NCBI GenBank assembly: GCA_965197415.1
Contig: OZ240207.1
Location: 744,001-808,000 of the forward strand
Direction: 5' to 3'
Length of the DNA: 64,000 nucleotides
Source of the DNA: DAOUJI01 sp965197415
GTDB taxonomy: Bacteria > Chloroflexota > Dehalococcoidia > Lucifugimonadales > JAGWBF01
Below the pieces are notes generated by a model, which made no database searches, was not told where the DNA came from, and was given only the letters and a program-made list of their open reading frames with translations. Below, piece after piece: positions 41,689 through 49,721 of this stretch (its first letter is position 1; the number at the start of each line of letters is the position of its first letter). The translations under genes were made by a program, and so were the position numbers.

Positions 41689-42849
41689 CTACGCAGCGTA
41701 GCGTCTGAGGAGGTTGCGGGCTATGACCAGCCGCTGAATTTCGTTGGTGCCTTCTCCGATAATCATCAGAGGAGCGTCCCGGTAGAAGCGCTCCACGGGC
41801 AGTTCCTTGATATAGCCGATGCCTCCGTGGATGCGCATGGAATCCATCGCCACCTCGTAGCATATCTCGCTGGCGTAGAGCTTGGCCATTCCGGCTTCCA
41901 GGTCTACTCTCTCGCCCTGGTCCTTCTTCTCAGCGGCCTTGTAAGTCAGCAGCCGGGCGGCCTCTATCTTGGTGGCCATATCCGCCAGCTTCAGCTGTAT
42001 CGCCTGGTGCTGAGCGATGGGGACTCCGAAAGCCTCCCTTTGCTGGGCGTAGCGTATGGCATGCTCGAAGGCGGCTGTGGCCACTCCCACCGCCCTGGCG
42101 GCTATGTTGATTCTTCCGGTCTCCAGGCCGCTCATCACTTGCTGGAAACCACGGCCTTCCGCCTCGCCCACCAGGTTCTCTGCAGGAACCCGGAAGTCCC
42201 TTATGGTTATCTCGCAAGTGTCCAAGCCTCTGTAGCCCAGCTTCTTGAGGTGGCGTCCCACCTCGAACCCCGGCCCTTTGTGGACTATGAAGCAACTCAT
42301 CCCACGGTGTGGGGGCGAGGCGTTAGGGTCGGTCTTGGTCATCAGGGCGAAGGTGTCTCCGTGCTCCGCGTTGGTTATGAACATCTTGGAGCCGTTAATT
42401 ACGTACTCCTCGCCGTCCTTGACCGCCACCGTTTGGATGGACTGGACGTCGCTGCCCGCGTTGGGTTCAGTGAGGGCCAGCCCTCCTCTCATCTTCCCGG
42501 ACGCCATAGAGGGGAGGAAGCGTTGCTTCTGCTCCTCGGTACCGAAGTTGTTGACCACGTAGCTCATGATGTGATGGGTGCCGATGACTCCGCTTATGCT
42601 CATCCAGCCTTTGGAAAGCTCCTCGAATATCATGGCGAAGGTCGAGTAGTCCAGGCCCATGCCGCCATACTCTTCGGGCACGGTTATCCCGAAGAGGCCC
42701 ATTCCTTTCATCTTCTCGATGAGTTCTAGGGGCGCGGTGTCCTCCTCGTCATGTTTGGCCGCGACGGGTTCGACATCCCTGCGCACAAAGTCGCGCACCA
42801 TGTTGACTATCTGGCTTTGGGCTTCTTCCGGGGTTCTCGTAATAGTCAC
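41689..42849 (-). CDS. Acyl-CoA dehydrogenase
   Basis: This 386-residue FAD flavoenzyme has the family order: FGITVPEEYGGMGLDYSTFA near 55, LTEPNAGSDVQSIQTVAVKD (about 130-150), the FAD-contact region, GIGYIKELPVERFYRDA (about 335) and IIGEGTNEIQRLVIARNLL at the C-terminus. The catalytic glutamate is in GEGTNEIQ-type position near 365. It introduces a double bond into an acyl-CoA and passes electrons to ETF. I set the start at GTG 42849 (VTITRTPEEAQ) since AAGGAG lies six bases upstream, while the earlier TTG at 42891 has no ribosome site. Chain length specificity unknown. Confidence 0.93.
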   Translation of the reverse strand: MTITRTPEEAQSQIVNMVRDFVRRDVEPVAAKHDEEDTAPLELIEKMKGMGLFGITVPEEYGGMGLDYSTFAMIFEELSKGWMSISGVIGTHHIMSYVVNNFGTEEQKQRFLPSMASGKMRGGLALTEPNAGSDVQSIQTVAVKDGEEYVINGSKMFITNAEHGDTFALMTKTDPNASPPHRGMSCFIVHKGPGFEVGRHLKKLGYRGLDTCEITIRDFRVPAENLVGEAEGRGFQQVMSGLETGRINIAARAVGVATAAFEHAIRYAQQREAFGVPIAQHQAIQLKLADMATKIEAARLLTYKAAEKKDQGERVDLEAGMAKLYASEICYEVAMDSMRIHGGIGYIKELPVERFYRDAPLMIIGEGTNEIQRLVIARNLLRRYAA

Positions 42850-42980
42850 TGAAAACTCCTTGGCGTGGGTAATAAACGATGGACGCTCCAAGCTTCACCT
42901 GAGCGTGAAGCCAGCCCATTGTACCCACCGGCGTATGCGGTTTCAACAGGAGCGATGGGCGACCCAGGGCCGTTCGATTG

Positions 42981-43029
42981 TTCACCCTCACCTCAACCCT
43001 CTCCCGTCAACGGCAAGGGGGCAACGTCC
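42981..43029. repeat. CCCTCACCTC/CTCTCCC intergenic repeat
   Basis: Another copy of the CCCTCACCTCAACCCTCTCCC element, abutting the stop codon of the YihY gene. Confidence 0.55.
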
Positions 43030-44058
43030 CTAGGACCGGCTGGGATAAGCCTGTCCTCTTTCGACCCCCAGCTTAATTCGGGTGTACTCTGAGGCGATTT
43101 CCGCGCCCAATATGAGGATGAAGGCCGAGACATAAGCCCACACCATAAGCACCACCACCGAGGCGATGTTGCCGTAGACCTGGTCATATTGAGCGAAGTT
43201 GCCGATGTACCACAGGAAGAGGTGTTTGCACGCTTCGAATAGTGCCGCAGCTATGATTATCCCGAGCCATATGTACCGCCACCTAGTCTCGGCGTTGGGC
43301 AGAATTTTGTAGATTACGGCAAAAATCACAACGGTCATCAAGAACGCGGGAATTCTCAGCAGTACGGACGTCACGTGTCCTCCGACCAGGCTCTCCAAAC
43401 TGGACCCTCCGACTTCAATGGAAGCCGCCCAGTGGATTACGCTGGAAATGCTGACAGAGAGCCAGAAGAGCAAAGAAATCCCCACGGCCATAGCGAGTTG
43501 CCTGGGCTTGTTCTTGTAGAAGGGCGGGTCTCTGGGTACGTCCCACGCACGATTAACGACCCGAGTGATCGAGCCAAACACGGCGCTGCCCGCCCAGAAC
43601 AAACTCAGAATAGAGATAATGCCGGTTACGGTGCGAAATTTGACGACGCCTCCAATGCTGTCCCGTACAAAGGTCTCTGAGCCTGGCAAATAGTCGACGA
43701 TGAAATCAACAACCTGTTCCTGTTGTTCTGGCGAGTCGGCCACAATTCCAACGATGGCAGTCAGCCCCAACGCCAGGGGAAATAGCGAGAGAATAGCGTA
43801 GTAGCTGACGGAGGCCGCCATATGTGTGGCGTCGTCGTCTCCCAAGTCCTGGATTACTCTAGCCACTAGTCGCAAGGGCGTGGTCTTGCCCAGCTTCGTG
43901 GCCGCCAAATCTTTCCCCAGCCGCTCTGCCCCGTGGCTGAATATCATCGCCACCCGTTGGACCGCGTGAAAGATCCCGACCAGTGTAAACACAGTGAGAT
44001 GCACCAGGCGCTGAATGCCGTTCACTATCCCGACGAGCGTTGTTATTGCGGCGTTCAT
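43030..44058 (-). CDS. YihY/BrkB family inner-membrane protein
   Basis: This 342-residue protein matches the YihY/virulence factor BrkB family. It has MAASVSYYAILSLFPLALGL at about residues 80-100, the family's YYxxxSLFP segment, then LFWAGSAVFGSITRVVNRAWD, a YIWLGIIIAAALFEACKHLF helix near 275, and VLMVWAYVSAFILILGAEIA. Six membrane helices are expected. The family was once called RNase BN by error; its role may be lipid or solute transport. The N-terminal 60 residues are an additional hydrophilic/amphipathic region. No clear Shine-Dalgarno. Confidence 0.9.
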   Translation of the reverse strand: MNAAITTLVGIVNGIQRLVHLTVFTLVGIFHAVQRVAMIFSHGAERLGKDLAATKLGKTTPLRLVARVIQDLGDDDATHMAASVSYYAILSLFPLALGLTAIVGIVADSPEQQEQVVDFIVDYLPGSETFVRDSIGGVVKFRTVTGIISILSLFWAGSAVFGSITRVVNRAWDVPRDPPFYKNKPRQLAMAVGISLLFWLSVSISSVIHWAASIEVGGSSLESLVGGHVTSVLLRIPAFLMTVVIFAVIYKILPNAETRWRYIWLGIIIAAALFEACKHLFLWYIGNFAQYDQVYGNIASVVVLMVWAYVSAFILILGAEIASEYTRIKLGVERGQAYPSRS

Positions 44059-44171
44059 CCGTTCACCTTACGGTAGACGCTTCCAGACACGCTCCCACCA
44101 GCCCAAAGCGGGTAGGCAGCACGCGGTCAGCAAATAGGCTAAGGAATAAAACAACGAAGTCCGTCCATAAG

Positions 44172-44206
44172 AAAAAGCCAGCCGCACGGCCTAGGTTGCG
44201 GCTGGC
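44172..44206 (-). terminator. Rho-independent terminator for the repeat protein gene
   Basis: GCCAGCCGCA (44177-44186) pairs perfectly with TGCGGCTGGC (44197-44206). On the minus strand it is followed by TTTTT (44176-44172), so it ends the transcript of the 44262-45101 gene. Confidence 0.85.
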
Positions 44207-44261
44207 CTTATCTATCGTACCGTTTTTCAGAGCAGGCCAAAAGAGTCGCTTGTTCAGGTTT

Positions 44262-45101
44262 CTAGGACTTCTTCTCCTCGCCCTGGTTGAACGGGGCTTT
44301 GACCACAACGGCAATTCCTCCGATGGTCCCGGAAACGGCGTCCCTTACTGTCCTGCCTGCGGCGTCTCCAACACTGTCGGCGGCTTCGATGGCTCCGGAG
44401 GCCGCGGCAGAAGCGGCATCTTCGGCTTTTACCGTGGTGGACTTGGCGGCGTCTATGGCCCCTTCGACTGCGCTCCTGGCCACGCCAGCCAGGTCGCCTC
44501 CGACCTCAGACGCGCCTTGAACGAGTCCACGAGAGGTGTCGGTGATAGCCCCCAACACGTCAGAACCCACTTCCTGGGCGCCCGTGGCGGTGCCGGACAC
44601 AACCGACTTGGCGGTGGCGGCAAGGTCGCCTCCCACGTCGTTGGCCCCTCTAATTGCGCCTTGGGCAATGCCAGCGGCCGCGTCTTCCACACTCAAGCTT
44701 ATCTGCTTGGTTGCGGCAATGGCGCCTTCCGCGGCGCCCCGCCCAGCGTCAGCCGCATCTCCGCCCACTTCCCTAGCGCCCGTGATGGCAGCCCGCACTG
44801 TAGAACTGATGGTTGCGGCGGTTACCGTCGTCACTTCTCCAACGCCCTCTATGCTGCCTATGACGACGCCCTTGGCGGCTGAACCTACGTCGGAGCCTAC
44901 CTCCATCGCTCCCTGAATGGCCCCGGACACACTGTCAGTAATTAGACCGGTCGCTTCCCGGCTTATGTCTCTGACGCCCTGAAGCGCCTTTGTCGTGCTC
45001 TCATGAGTGGTTTCGATGGTCTGGCCCAGGACATCGCCCGCTCCCTTGACCGTTCCTACTATTGCGTCTTTTAGAGTGTTGCCGATATTTCCCAGGGGCA
45101 T
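44262..45101 (-). CDS. Ala/Gly-rich repeat protein, LEA-like
   Basis: A 279-residue low-complexity protein rich in Ala, Gly, Val, Asp, Ser and Thr and nearly free of aromatic residues, with no Cys. A unit of about 33-36 residues recurs, built on GAxEVGGDLAxxAKxxVxGT, e.g. GAMEVGSDVGSAAKG, GAREVGGDAADAGRG, GANDVGGDLAATAK and GASEVGGDLAGVARS. Helical wheels would be amphipathic, similar to LEA or phasin-like proteins, which suggests disorder-to-helix folding upon drying or membrane/granule binding. It ends NQGEEKKS. No signal peptide. No homologous function can be named. A strong terminator follows. Confidence 0.8.
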   Translation of the reverse strand: MPLGNIGNTLKDAIVGTVKGAGDVLGQTIETTHESTTKALQGVRDISREATGLITDSVSGAIQGAMEVGSDVGSAAKGVVIGSIEGVGEVTTVTAATISSTVRAAITGAREVGGDAADAGRGAAEGAIAATKQISLSVEDAAAGIAQGAIRGANDVGGDLAATAKSVVSGTATGAQEVGSDVLGAITDTSRGLVQGASEVGGDLAGVARSAVEGAIDAAKSTTVKAEDAASAAASGAIEAADSVGDAAGRTVRDAVSGTIGGIAVVVKAPFNQGEEKKS

Positions 45102-45216
45102 TGCGGCCTCCTTTCAACTGGGTCTATGAACCTTTGAAGGTTTCTCCTACTATACCACAATGTGGCATAAGGCCGGACAAGATTACACTGGTCCAGTATA
45201 TGCTAGCACAGCGTGG

Positions 45217-45245
45217 TTGTTGGGGCGCAGGCACAAGAGTATAAT
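45217..45245 (+). promoter_or_regulatory. Promoter for coaX-coaBC
   Basis: TTGTTG (45217-45222), 17-base spacer, TATAAT (45240-45245), about 65 bases before the coaX start. Confidence 0.6.
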
Positions 45246-45318
45246 CCAACAAAGCATCAGGGCCGTTGGCCGGGCCTGCCGAAGGGACTCTGACAGAGCC
45301 TGAAGAGGAAGCCTACTA

Positions 45319-46098
45319 GTGCTGCTGACAATCGACATCGGCAATACGAACATTACCCTTGGCGTCTTCGACGGGCCTCACCTGAAGTCCACCTGGCGCA
45401 TCGCCACTGACCAACGACGGCTTACCGACGAGTACGGCCTCCAGATTTCGGCTCTCCTGCCCCTGAAGGGCGTCGCCGCAAGCCAGATTGACGGGGCCGG
45501 TATATGCAGCGTGGCCCCTATACTGACTCCCACCTTCGAGGAGATGTGCAGGGTCTATTTCAACGTCGATCCTCTTACCGTGTCCGCAGGGGTGAAAACG
45601 GGAGTGCGAATCCTCTACGACAGCCCCCGTGACGTGGGAGCAGACCGCATCGTGGACGCCGCCGCAGCTTACCGGCTCTACGGTGGACCGGCGATCATGG
45701 TCGACTTTGGGACGGCCACGGTCTTTGATGCCGTCACAAAGGACGGGGAATATCTCGGCGGCGCCATCGCCCCCGGAATCAACGTAGCTGCCGACGCCCT
45801 GTTTCTCAGCACATCGCAGCTCAGACGAGTGGACCTTGCCACTCCGGCTTACGCCATCGGAAGAAACACCGTAATGGCCCTCCAATCGGGACTCCTCTGG
45901 GGACACGTCGGGCTGGTGGAAGGAATGGTTGCCCGGTTCAAGGCTGAACTGGGACAGGAGTCCCGCGTCATCGCCACAGGAGGTCTGGCTGAGGTGATCG
46001 CCAGGGAAACGGACGTTTTCGACGAAATAAACATGGACCTGACCCTCATAGGACTCCGTCTCATCTATGACATGAATAGAGGCTCAAACTCGGTATGA
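45319..46098 (+). CDS. coaX: Type III pantothenate kinase
   Basis: CoaX makes 4'-phosphopantothenate, the first step of CoA synthesis, and unlike type I is not inhibited by CoA. The 259-residue protein has LLTIDIGNTNITLGVFDG (phosphate 1 motif), GADRIVDAAAAYRLYGG (about 112-128) and IMVDFGTATVFDAV (about 133). The start is GTG with GAAGAGGAA at a good distance. It precedes coaBC by 16 bases, forming a two-gene CoA operon. Confidence 0.95.
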   Translation: MLLTIDIGNTNITLGVFDGPHLKSTWRIATDQRRLTDEYGLQISALLPLKGVAASQIDGAGICSVAPILTPTFEEMCRVYFNVDPLTVSAGVKTGVRILYDSPRDVGADRIVDAAAAYRLYGGPAIMVDFGTATVFDAVTKDGEYLGGAIAPGINVAADALFLSTSQLRRVDLATPAYAIGRNTVMALQSGLLWGHVGLVEGMVARFKAELGQESRVIATGGLAEVIARETDVFDEINMDLTLIGLRLIYDMNRGSNSV

Positions 46099-46114
46099 GA
46101 GGACTAGCGTCGGC

Positions 46115-47311
46115 ATGGTCTTGAAGGGCAAAAACGTAGTCCTGGGAATAACGGGCAGCATCGCCTGCTACAAGGCGTTGGACCTCGCTAGCAAGCTGGT
46201 ACAGGCAGGCGCCAACGTAGACGTCATTCTCAGTTACGGCGCTTCCCAGTTCATCACTCCCCTCGCCTGCCGGAGTCTCACCCACAGGCCCGTCGTCACC
46301 GACTTGTTCGATCCCGACTCCGAACTCAGCGTGGAGCACGTGGCCCTTGCCAACAGGGCCGACATCGTCGTAGTGGCTCCGGCCACGGCCCACTTCATCG
46401 CCAAGATGGCCGGAGGTCTGGCCGACGATTCTCTCACCACGACTATTCTTGCCACGGCGGCGCCGGTCCTGGTCGCCCCCGCAATGGACGGCCATATGTA
46501 CGACAACGCCGCCACCCAGGAGAACATTGCGACTATCAAGAAACGGGGCGCCTTTGTCGTCGGGCCGGCGACCGGAAGGCTGGCGTCGGGAATGTCGGGA
46601 GTTGGACGGCTCGTGGAAACCCCTGAGCTTATGGGAAACATCAAAGCAATATTGGGACAGACCGGAGACCTGGCAGGGCGCAATCTGGTGGTCAGCGCGG
46701 GAGGCACTGCGGAACCCATCGACCCGGTCAGAGTCATCACCAACCGTTCATCAGGAAAGATGGGCTACGCCATCGCAGAGGCGGCGCGGGACAGGGGCGC
46801 CAACGTCACGCTCGTGGCGGCGCCCACCAGCCTGGACGACCCGGTGGGAGTCCAGGTCCTCAAGATCGAGACGGCTCTGCAGATGCGCGACGCCGTCGAT
46901 AAAGCCGTGTCGGACGCCGACGCCCTCATAATGGCGGCGGCAGTGGCCGACTACCGGCCAGCGGAAGTAGCGACCCAGAAGGTCAAGAAAGGCGCGGAGG
47001 ACTGGACTATCCAACTCCATAAGAACCCGGACATCCTGGGCGAGGCCAAAGGTCGCTTCGTGAAGGTGGGGTTCGCCGCCGAGAGCCAGGACCTCCTTGC
47101 CAACGCAAGGGAGAAGGCTGCCCGAAAGTCCCTGGACCTGATTGTGGCCAACGACATCACCGCCGAGGGCAGCGGCTTCGCGGTGGACACCAACAAGGTC
47201 ATCCTGATAGACGGAAAGGGGCAGGCCGAAGACCTGCCCCTTATGCCAAAGTCTGAAGTCGCAGACCGGATACTGGACCGGGTCCGGGACCTTATCGCCT
47301 CCCGCTCCTGA
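46115..47311 (+). CDS. coaBC: Bifunctional phosphopantothenoylcysteine decarboxylase/synthetase
   Basis: This 398-residue fusion carries out the next two steps of CoA synthesis after CoaX. The CoaC half (1-185) has VVLGITGSIACYKALDLASK, the active His in ELSVEHVALAN, and the APAMDGHMYDN motif. The CoaB half has VVSAGGTAEPIDPVRVITNR, SSGKMGYAIAEAA and AAAVADYRPAEVATQKVKK, and later the NDIT near the end. The length fits CoaBC. The position behind coaX supports the assignment strongly. Confidence 0.95.
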   Translation: MVLKGKNVVLGITGSIACYKALDLASKLVQAGANVDVILSYGASQFITPLACRSLTHRPVVTDLFDPDSELSVEHVALANRADIVVVAPATAHFIAKMAGGLADDSLTTTILATAAPVLVAPAMDGHMYDNAATQENIATIKKRGAFVVGPATGRLASGMSGVGRLVETPELMGNIKAILGQTGDLAGRNLVVSAGGTAEPIDPVRVITNRSSGKMGYAIAEAARDRGANVTLVAAPTSLDDPVGVQVLKIETALQMRDAVDKAVSDADALIMAAAVADYRPAEVATQKVKKGAEDWTIQLHKNPDILGEAKGRFVKVGFAAESQDLLANAREKAARKSLDLIVANDITAEGSGFAVDTNKVILIDGKGQAEDLPLMPKSEVADRILDRVRDLIASRS

Positions 47312-47312
47312 G

Positions 47313-48182
47313 CTAGCGTCCCGCTATTGCTCTCCCAGCGGCAAGGGTGGGGGACGACCGCTGGATGCCCGACAGGATTATGTTGAACCCCTGTTCCAAC
47401 CGCATCTCGACCTCGGATGGGCTGGCGGACACCGCACAGGGGACCTCAAACTCCTTGCAAGCGGCCAGAACGTTCATTATCGCCTCCTGCACCTCCGGGT
47501 CGTTGGGGCGGCCCGGCTTGCCCATGGACGTGGACATGTCACCCGGACCTGGCCAGACGGCACCGATCCCCTGCTTGTTCCTCAAGATGTCTCGAATGTT
47601 CTTTACTCCCTGAGCTTCCTCCACGATCCCGATGAGCAGCATGTTGCCGTCGGGGTCGAGGGGCCAAAGATCAGCAGCGTCGTAGTACTCAGGGATGCTG
47701 AGACCCCAGTACCTGGCGCACAGCCGCAGCCACCAACCCCGCTGGCCTTCCGGTTCGAAGTCGGCCACACCCGGCACCTGCGGGTATCTGGCGGCCACCG
47801 TAACGGCAAGCGCGTCCTCCGGCGTGTTGAGGTGGGGCACAACCAGCCCATAGACGCCGGTGTCGAGGGTCTGCTTGATTACCCACTGGTTACTGGCGGC
47901 TTCCCTGGAGTTTGGCGGAATGCGCACGAGCGGGACCACGTCGGGCTGTAGGTTCCCCTTCTCGGCGATGTTCTTCCTGCTGAGCAGATACTGAAGAGAC
48001 ACTCGGAGCTGCTCGAAACCGAACGCCTCGTGTTCCGTCTCCAGAATTATCATGTCGAAGTCTGAGTCCGCGACGAAAGTTATGTCGTCAATGTTGCCGC
48101 TGGGCACCGTTCCCGTGCTGAATACGGTCTTGCCCTGTTCCAGAAGCTCTATCGCTTTGTTCAACCTCAGCTTGTCCGCCAT
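47313..48182 (-). CDS. HpcH/HpaI aldolase family protein
   Basis: A 289-residue TIM-barrel aldolase-type protein. It has the metal-site region LETEHEAFGFEQLRVSLQYL (Glu near residue 47), VVPHLNTPEDALAV (about 130) and AVWPGPGDMSTSMGKPGRPN (about 215-235). The family cleaves 2-keto-3-deoxy sugar acids or similar hydroxyketo acids with a divalent metal. The canonical catalytic arginine segment is partly conserved, so the substrate is uncertain. I chose ATG 48182 with AGGAGG six bases away over the in-frame TTG two codons earlier. It converges on coaBC with one base between stops. Confidence 0.88.
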   Translation of the reverse strand: MADKLRLNKAIELLEQGKTVFSTGTVPSGNIDDITFVADSDFDMIILETEHEAFGFEQLRVSLQYLLSRKNIAEKGNLQPDVVPLVRIPPNSREAASNQWVIKQTLDTGVYGLVVPHLNTPEDALAVTVAARYPQVPGVADFEPEGQRGWWLRLCARYWGLSIPEYYDAADLWPLDPDGNMLLIGIVEEAQGVKNIRDILRNKQGIGAVWPGPGDMSTSMGKPGRPNDPEVQEAIMNVLAACKEFEVPCAVSASPSEVEMRLEQGFNIILSGIQRSSPTLAAGRAIAGR

Positions 48183-48254
48183 CGCCAACCTCCTTAGCCG
48201 CTTAATGCCAGGGCCGCTGCGTCACCTGCTCGAATCATTCGCCTGCCGCCTATC

Positions 48255-49721
48255 TTAGCCCCTGAGCACGGGGTTGCGAGCAGCCCGTGTTTCGTCCAAC
48301 CTTGCCATGGGCGTCGAGTGAGGGGCGCCCTTGACCAATTCCGGGTCTTCAGATATTTCGCGGTCGATGCTTCGCATGGCGTCTATGAACGCGTCGACCG
48401 TCTCCTTACTCTCGGTCTCGGTGGGCTCTATCATCAGCGCGTCATCCACTATCAGAGGGAAATACATCGTTGGGGCGTGGAAGCCATAGTCAAGCAGCCT
48501 CTTAGCGATGTCCAGCCCCCTTACACCTCTGGCCTTCTGGGTCCGAGGTGAAAAGACCACCTCGTGCATGCAGGTCCGCTTGTAGGGGAGGTTGTAGATG
48601 TCCTCCAACCTCTTTAAAACATAGTTTGCGTTAAGTACGGCGTTCCCGCTGGCTTCCCTCAGACCCGGTTCTCCCATAGTGCGGATGTAGGCGTAGGCAC
48701 GGACTAACACGCCGAAATTGCCGTGGAAGCCGCACACCTTGCCGATGGTCTTTTCCGGGGCCGTCAGCTCGTATACTTCCCCACCGCCCTTTTGAACTGG
48801 AAAAGAGACGGGAGCGGGCAGATAAGGCGCCAGGGTTTCGTTGGCGCACACGGGACCTGCTCCGGGGCCGCCACCTCCGTGGGGCGTCGTGAAGGTCTTG
48901 TGGAGGTTCAAGTGGGCCACATCAAAACCCATCTCCGCCAGCTTTACCCGGCCGAGCAGGGCGTTCATATTGGCGCCGTCGCCATAGACCAAGCCCCCGG
49001 CGCTGTGGACCGCGTCGCAGAGGTCGAGGATGTTGGTGTCGAATAGTCCCAGAGTGTTGGGCTGGGTGATCATGACCCCGGCCAGGGTATGGTCGGCTAC
49101 GGCCTTGAGGCTCTCCAAGTCCATGTTGCCGTCGTCGTCGGACTTCACGGTGACGACATCGAATCCTGCCATGGCCGCCGAGGCCGGATTAGTCCCGTGG
49201 GCGCTGTCCGGTATGGCCACCCTGGTGCGATGGATGTCTCCCCGTTCTCGGTGGTAGGCTCGAGCCATCAACATGCCTGAAAGCTCGCCCTGTGCTCCGG
49301 CCAACGAGGCCAGACTCACCGCCTTCATCCCTGTAATCTCCGCAAGATAGGTCTGGAGCCTGTGGAGCAGCATCAGGGCGCCCTGGACGTCCGAATTGGG
49401 CTGAAGCGGATGGATGCCCACGAACCCCGGCATGAACGCCATCTCGTCATGCAGCTTGGGGTTGTACTTCATGGTGCAGCTGCCCAGCGGATAGAAGTTG
49501 GTGTCAATGGAGTAGTTCAACCGGCTCAACAGCGTGAAGTACCGGACGACCTCCGGCTCGGTGATTTCCGGGAACTCCAGACTTTGCCTCAGCAGCGACT
49601 TGTCGGGCATCGGCTGCTCAGGAACGTCTATGTCAGGCAAAGCGGCGCCCCGGCGTCCTGGCACACTCCGCTCCATCAGGGTCGAGCGATTGTTCATCGA
49701 AGCCCGGACTCCGGACGTCAT
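48255..49721 (-). CDS. gcvPB: Glycine dehydrogenase (decarboxylating) subunit 2
   Basis: The catalytic half of a split P-protein, 488 residues. It contains the PLP lysine in HLNLHKTFTTPHGGGGPGAG (about residue 270), SLASLAGAQGELSGMLM (substrate region) and SAHGTNPASAAMAGFDVV. The P-protein decarboxylates glycine and passes the aminomethyl group to the H-protein. The start is ATG 49721 within the TGA of gcvPA (ATGA overlap), which gives the expected length; the frame is open much farther up but that part is gcvPA in another frame. Last gene of the gcv set. Confidence 0.95.
   Translation of the reverse strand: MTSGVRASMNNRSTLMERSVPGRRGAALPDIDVPEQPMPDKSLLRQSLEFPEITEPEVVRYFTLLSRLNYSIDTNFYPLGSCTMKYNPKLHDEMAFMPGFVGIHPLQPNSDVQGALMLLHRLQTYLAEITGMKAVSLASLAGAQGELSGMLMARAYHRERGDIHRTRVAIPDSAHGTNPASAAMAGFDVVTVKSDDDGNMDLESLKAVADHTLAGVMITQPNTLGLFDTNILDLCDAVHSAGGLVYGDGANMNALLGRVKLAEMGFDVAHLNLHKTFTTPHGGGGPGAGPVCANETLAPYLPAPVSFPVQKGGGEVYELTAPEKTIGKVCGFHGNFGVLVRAYAYIRTMGEPGLREASGNAVLNANYVLKRLEDIYNLPYKRTCMHEVVFSPRTQKARGVRGLDIAKRLLDYGFHAPTMYFPLIVDDALMIEPTETESKETVDAFIDAMRSIDREISEDPELVKGAPHSTPMARLDETRAARNPVLRG

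Noticed and set aside
44262..45101. CRISPR-like or tandem DNA repeat
   Set aside because: The repetition is at protein level with variable DNA and no constant repeat-spacer pattern; no cas genes exist in the window.
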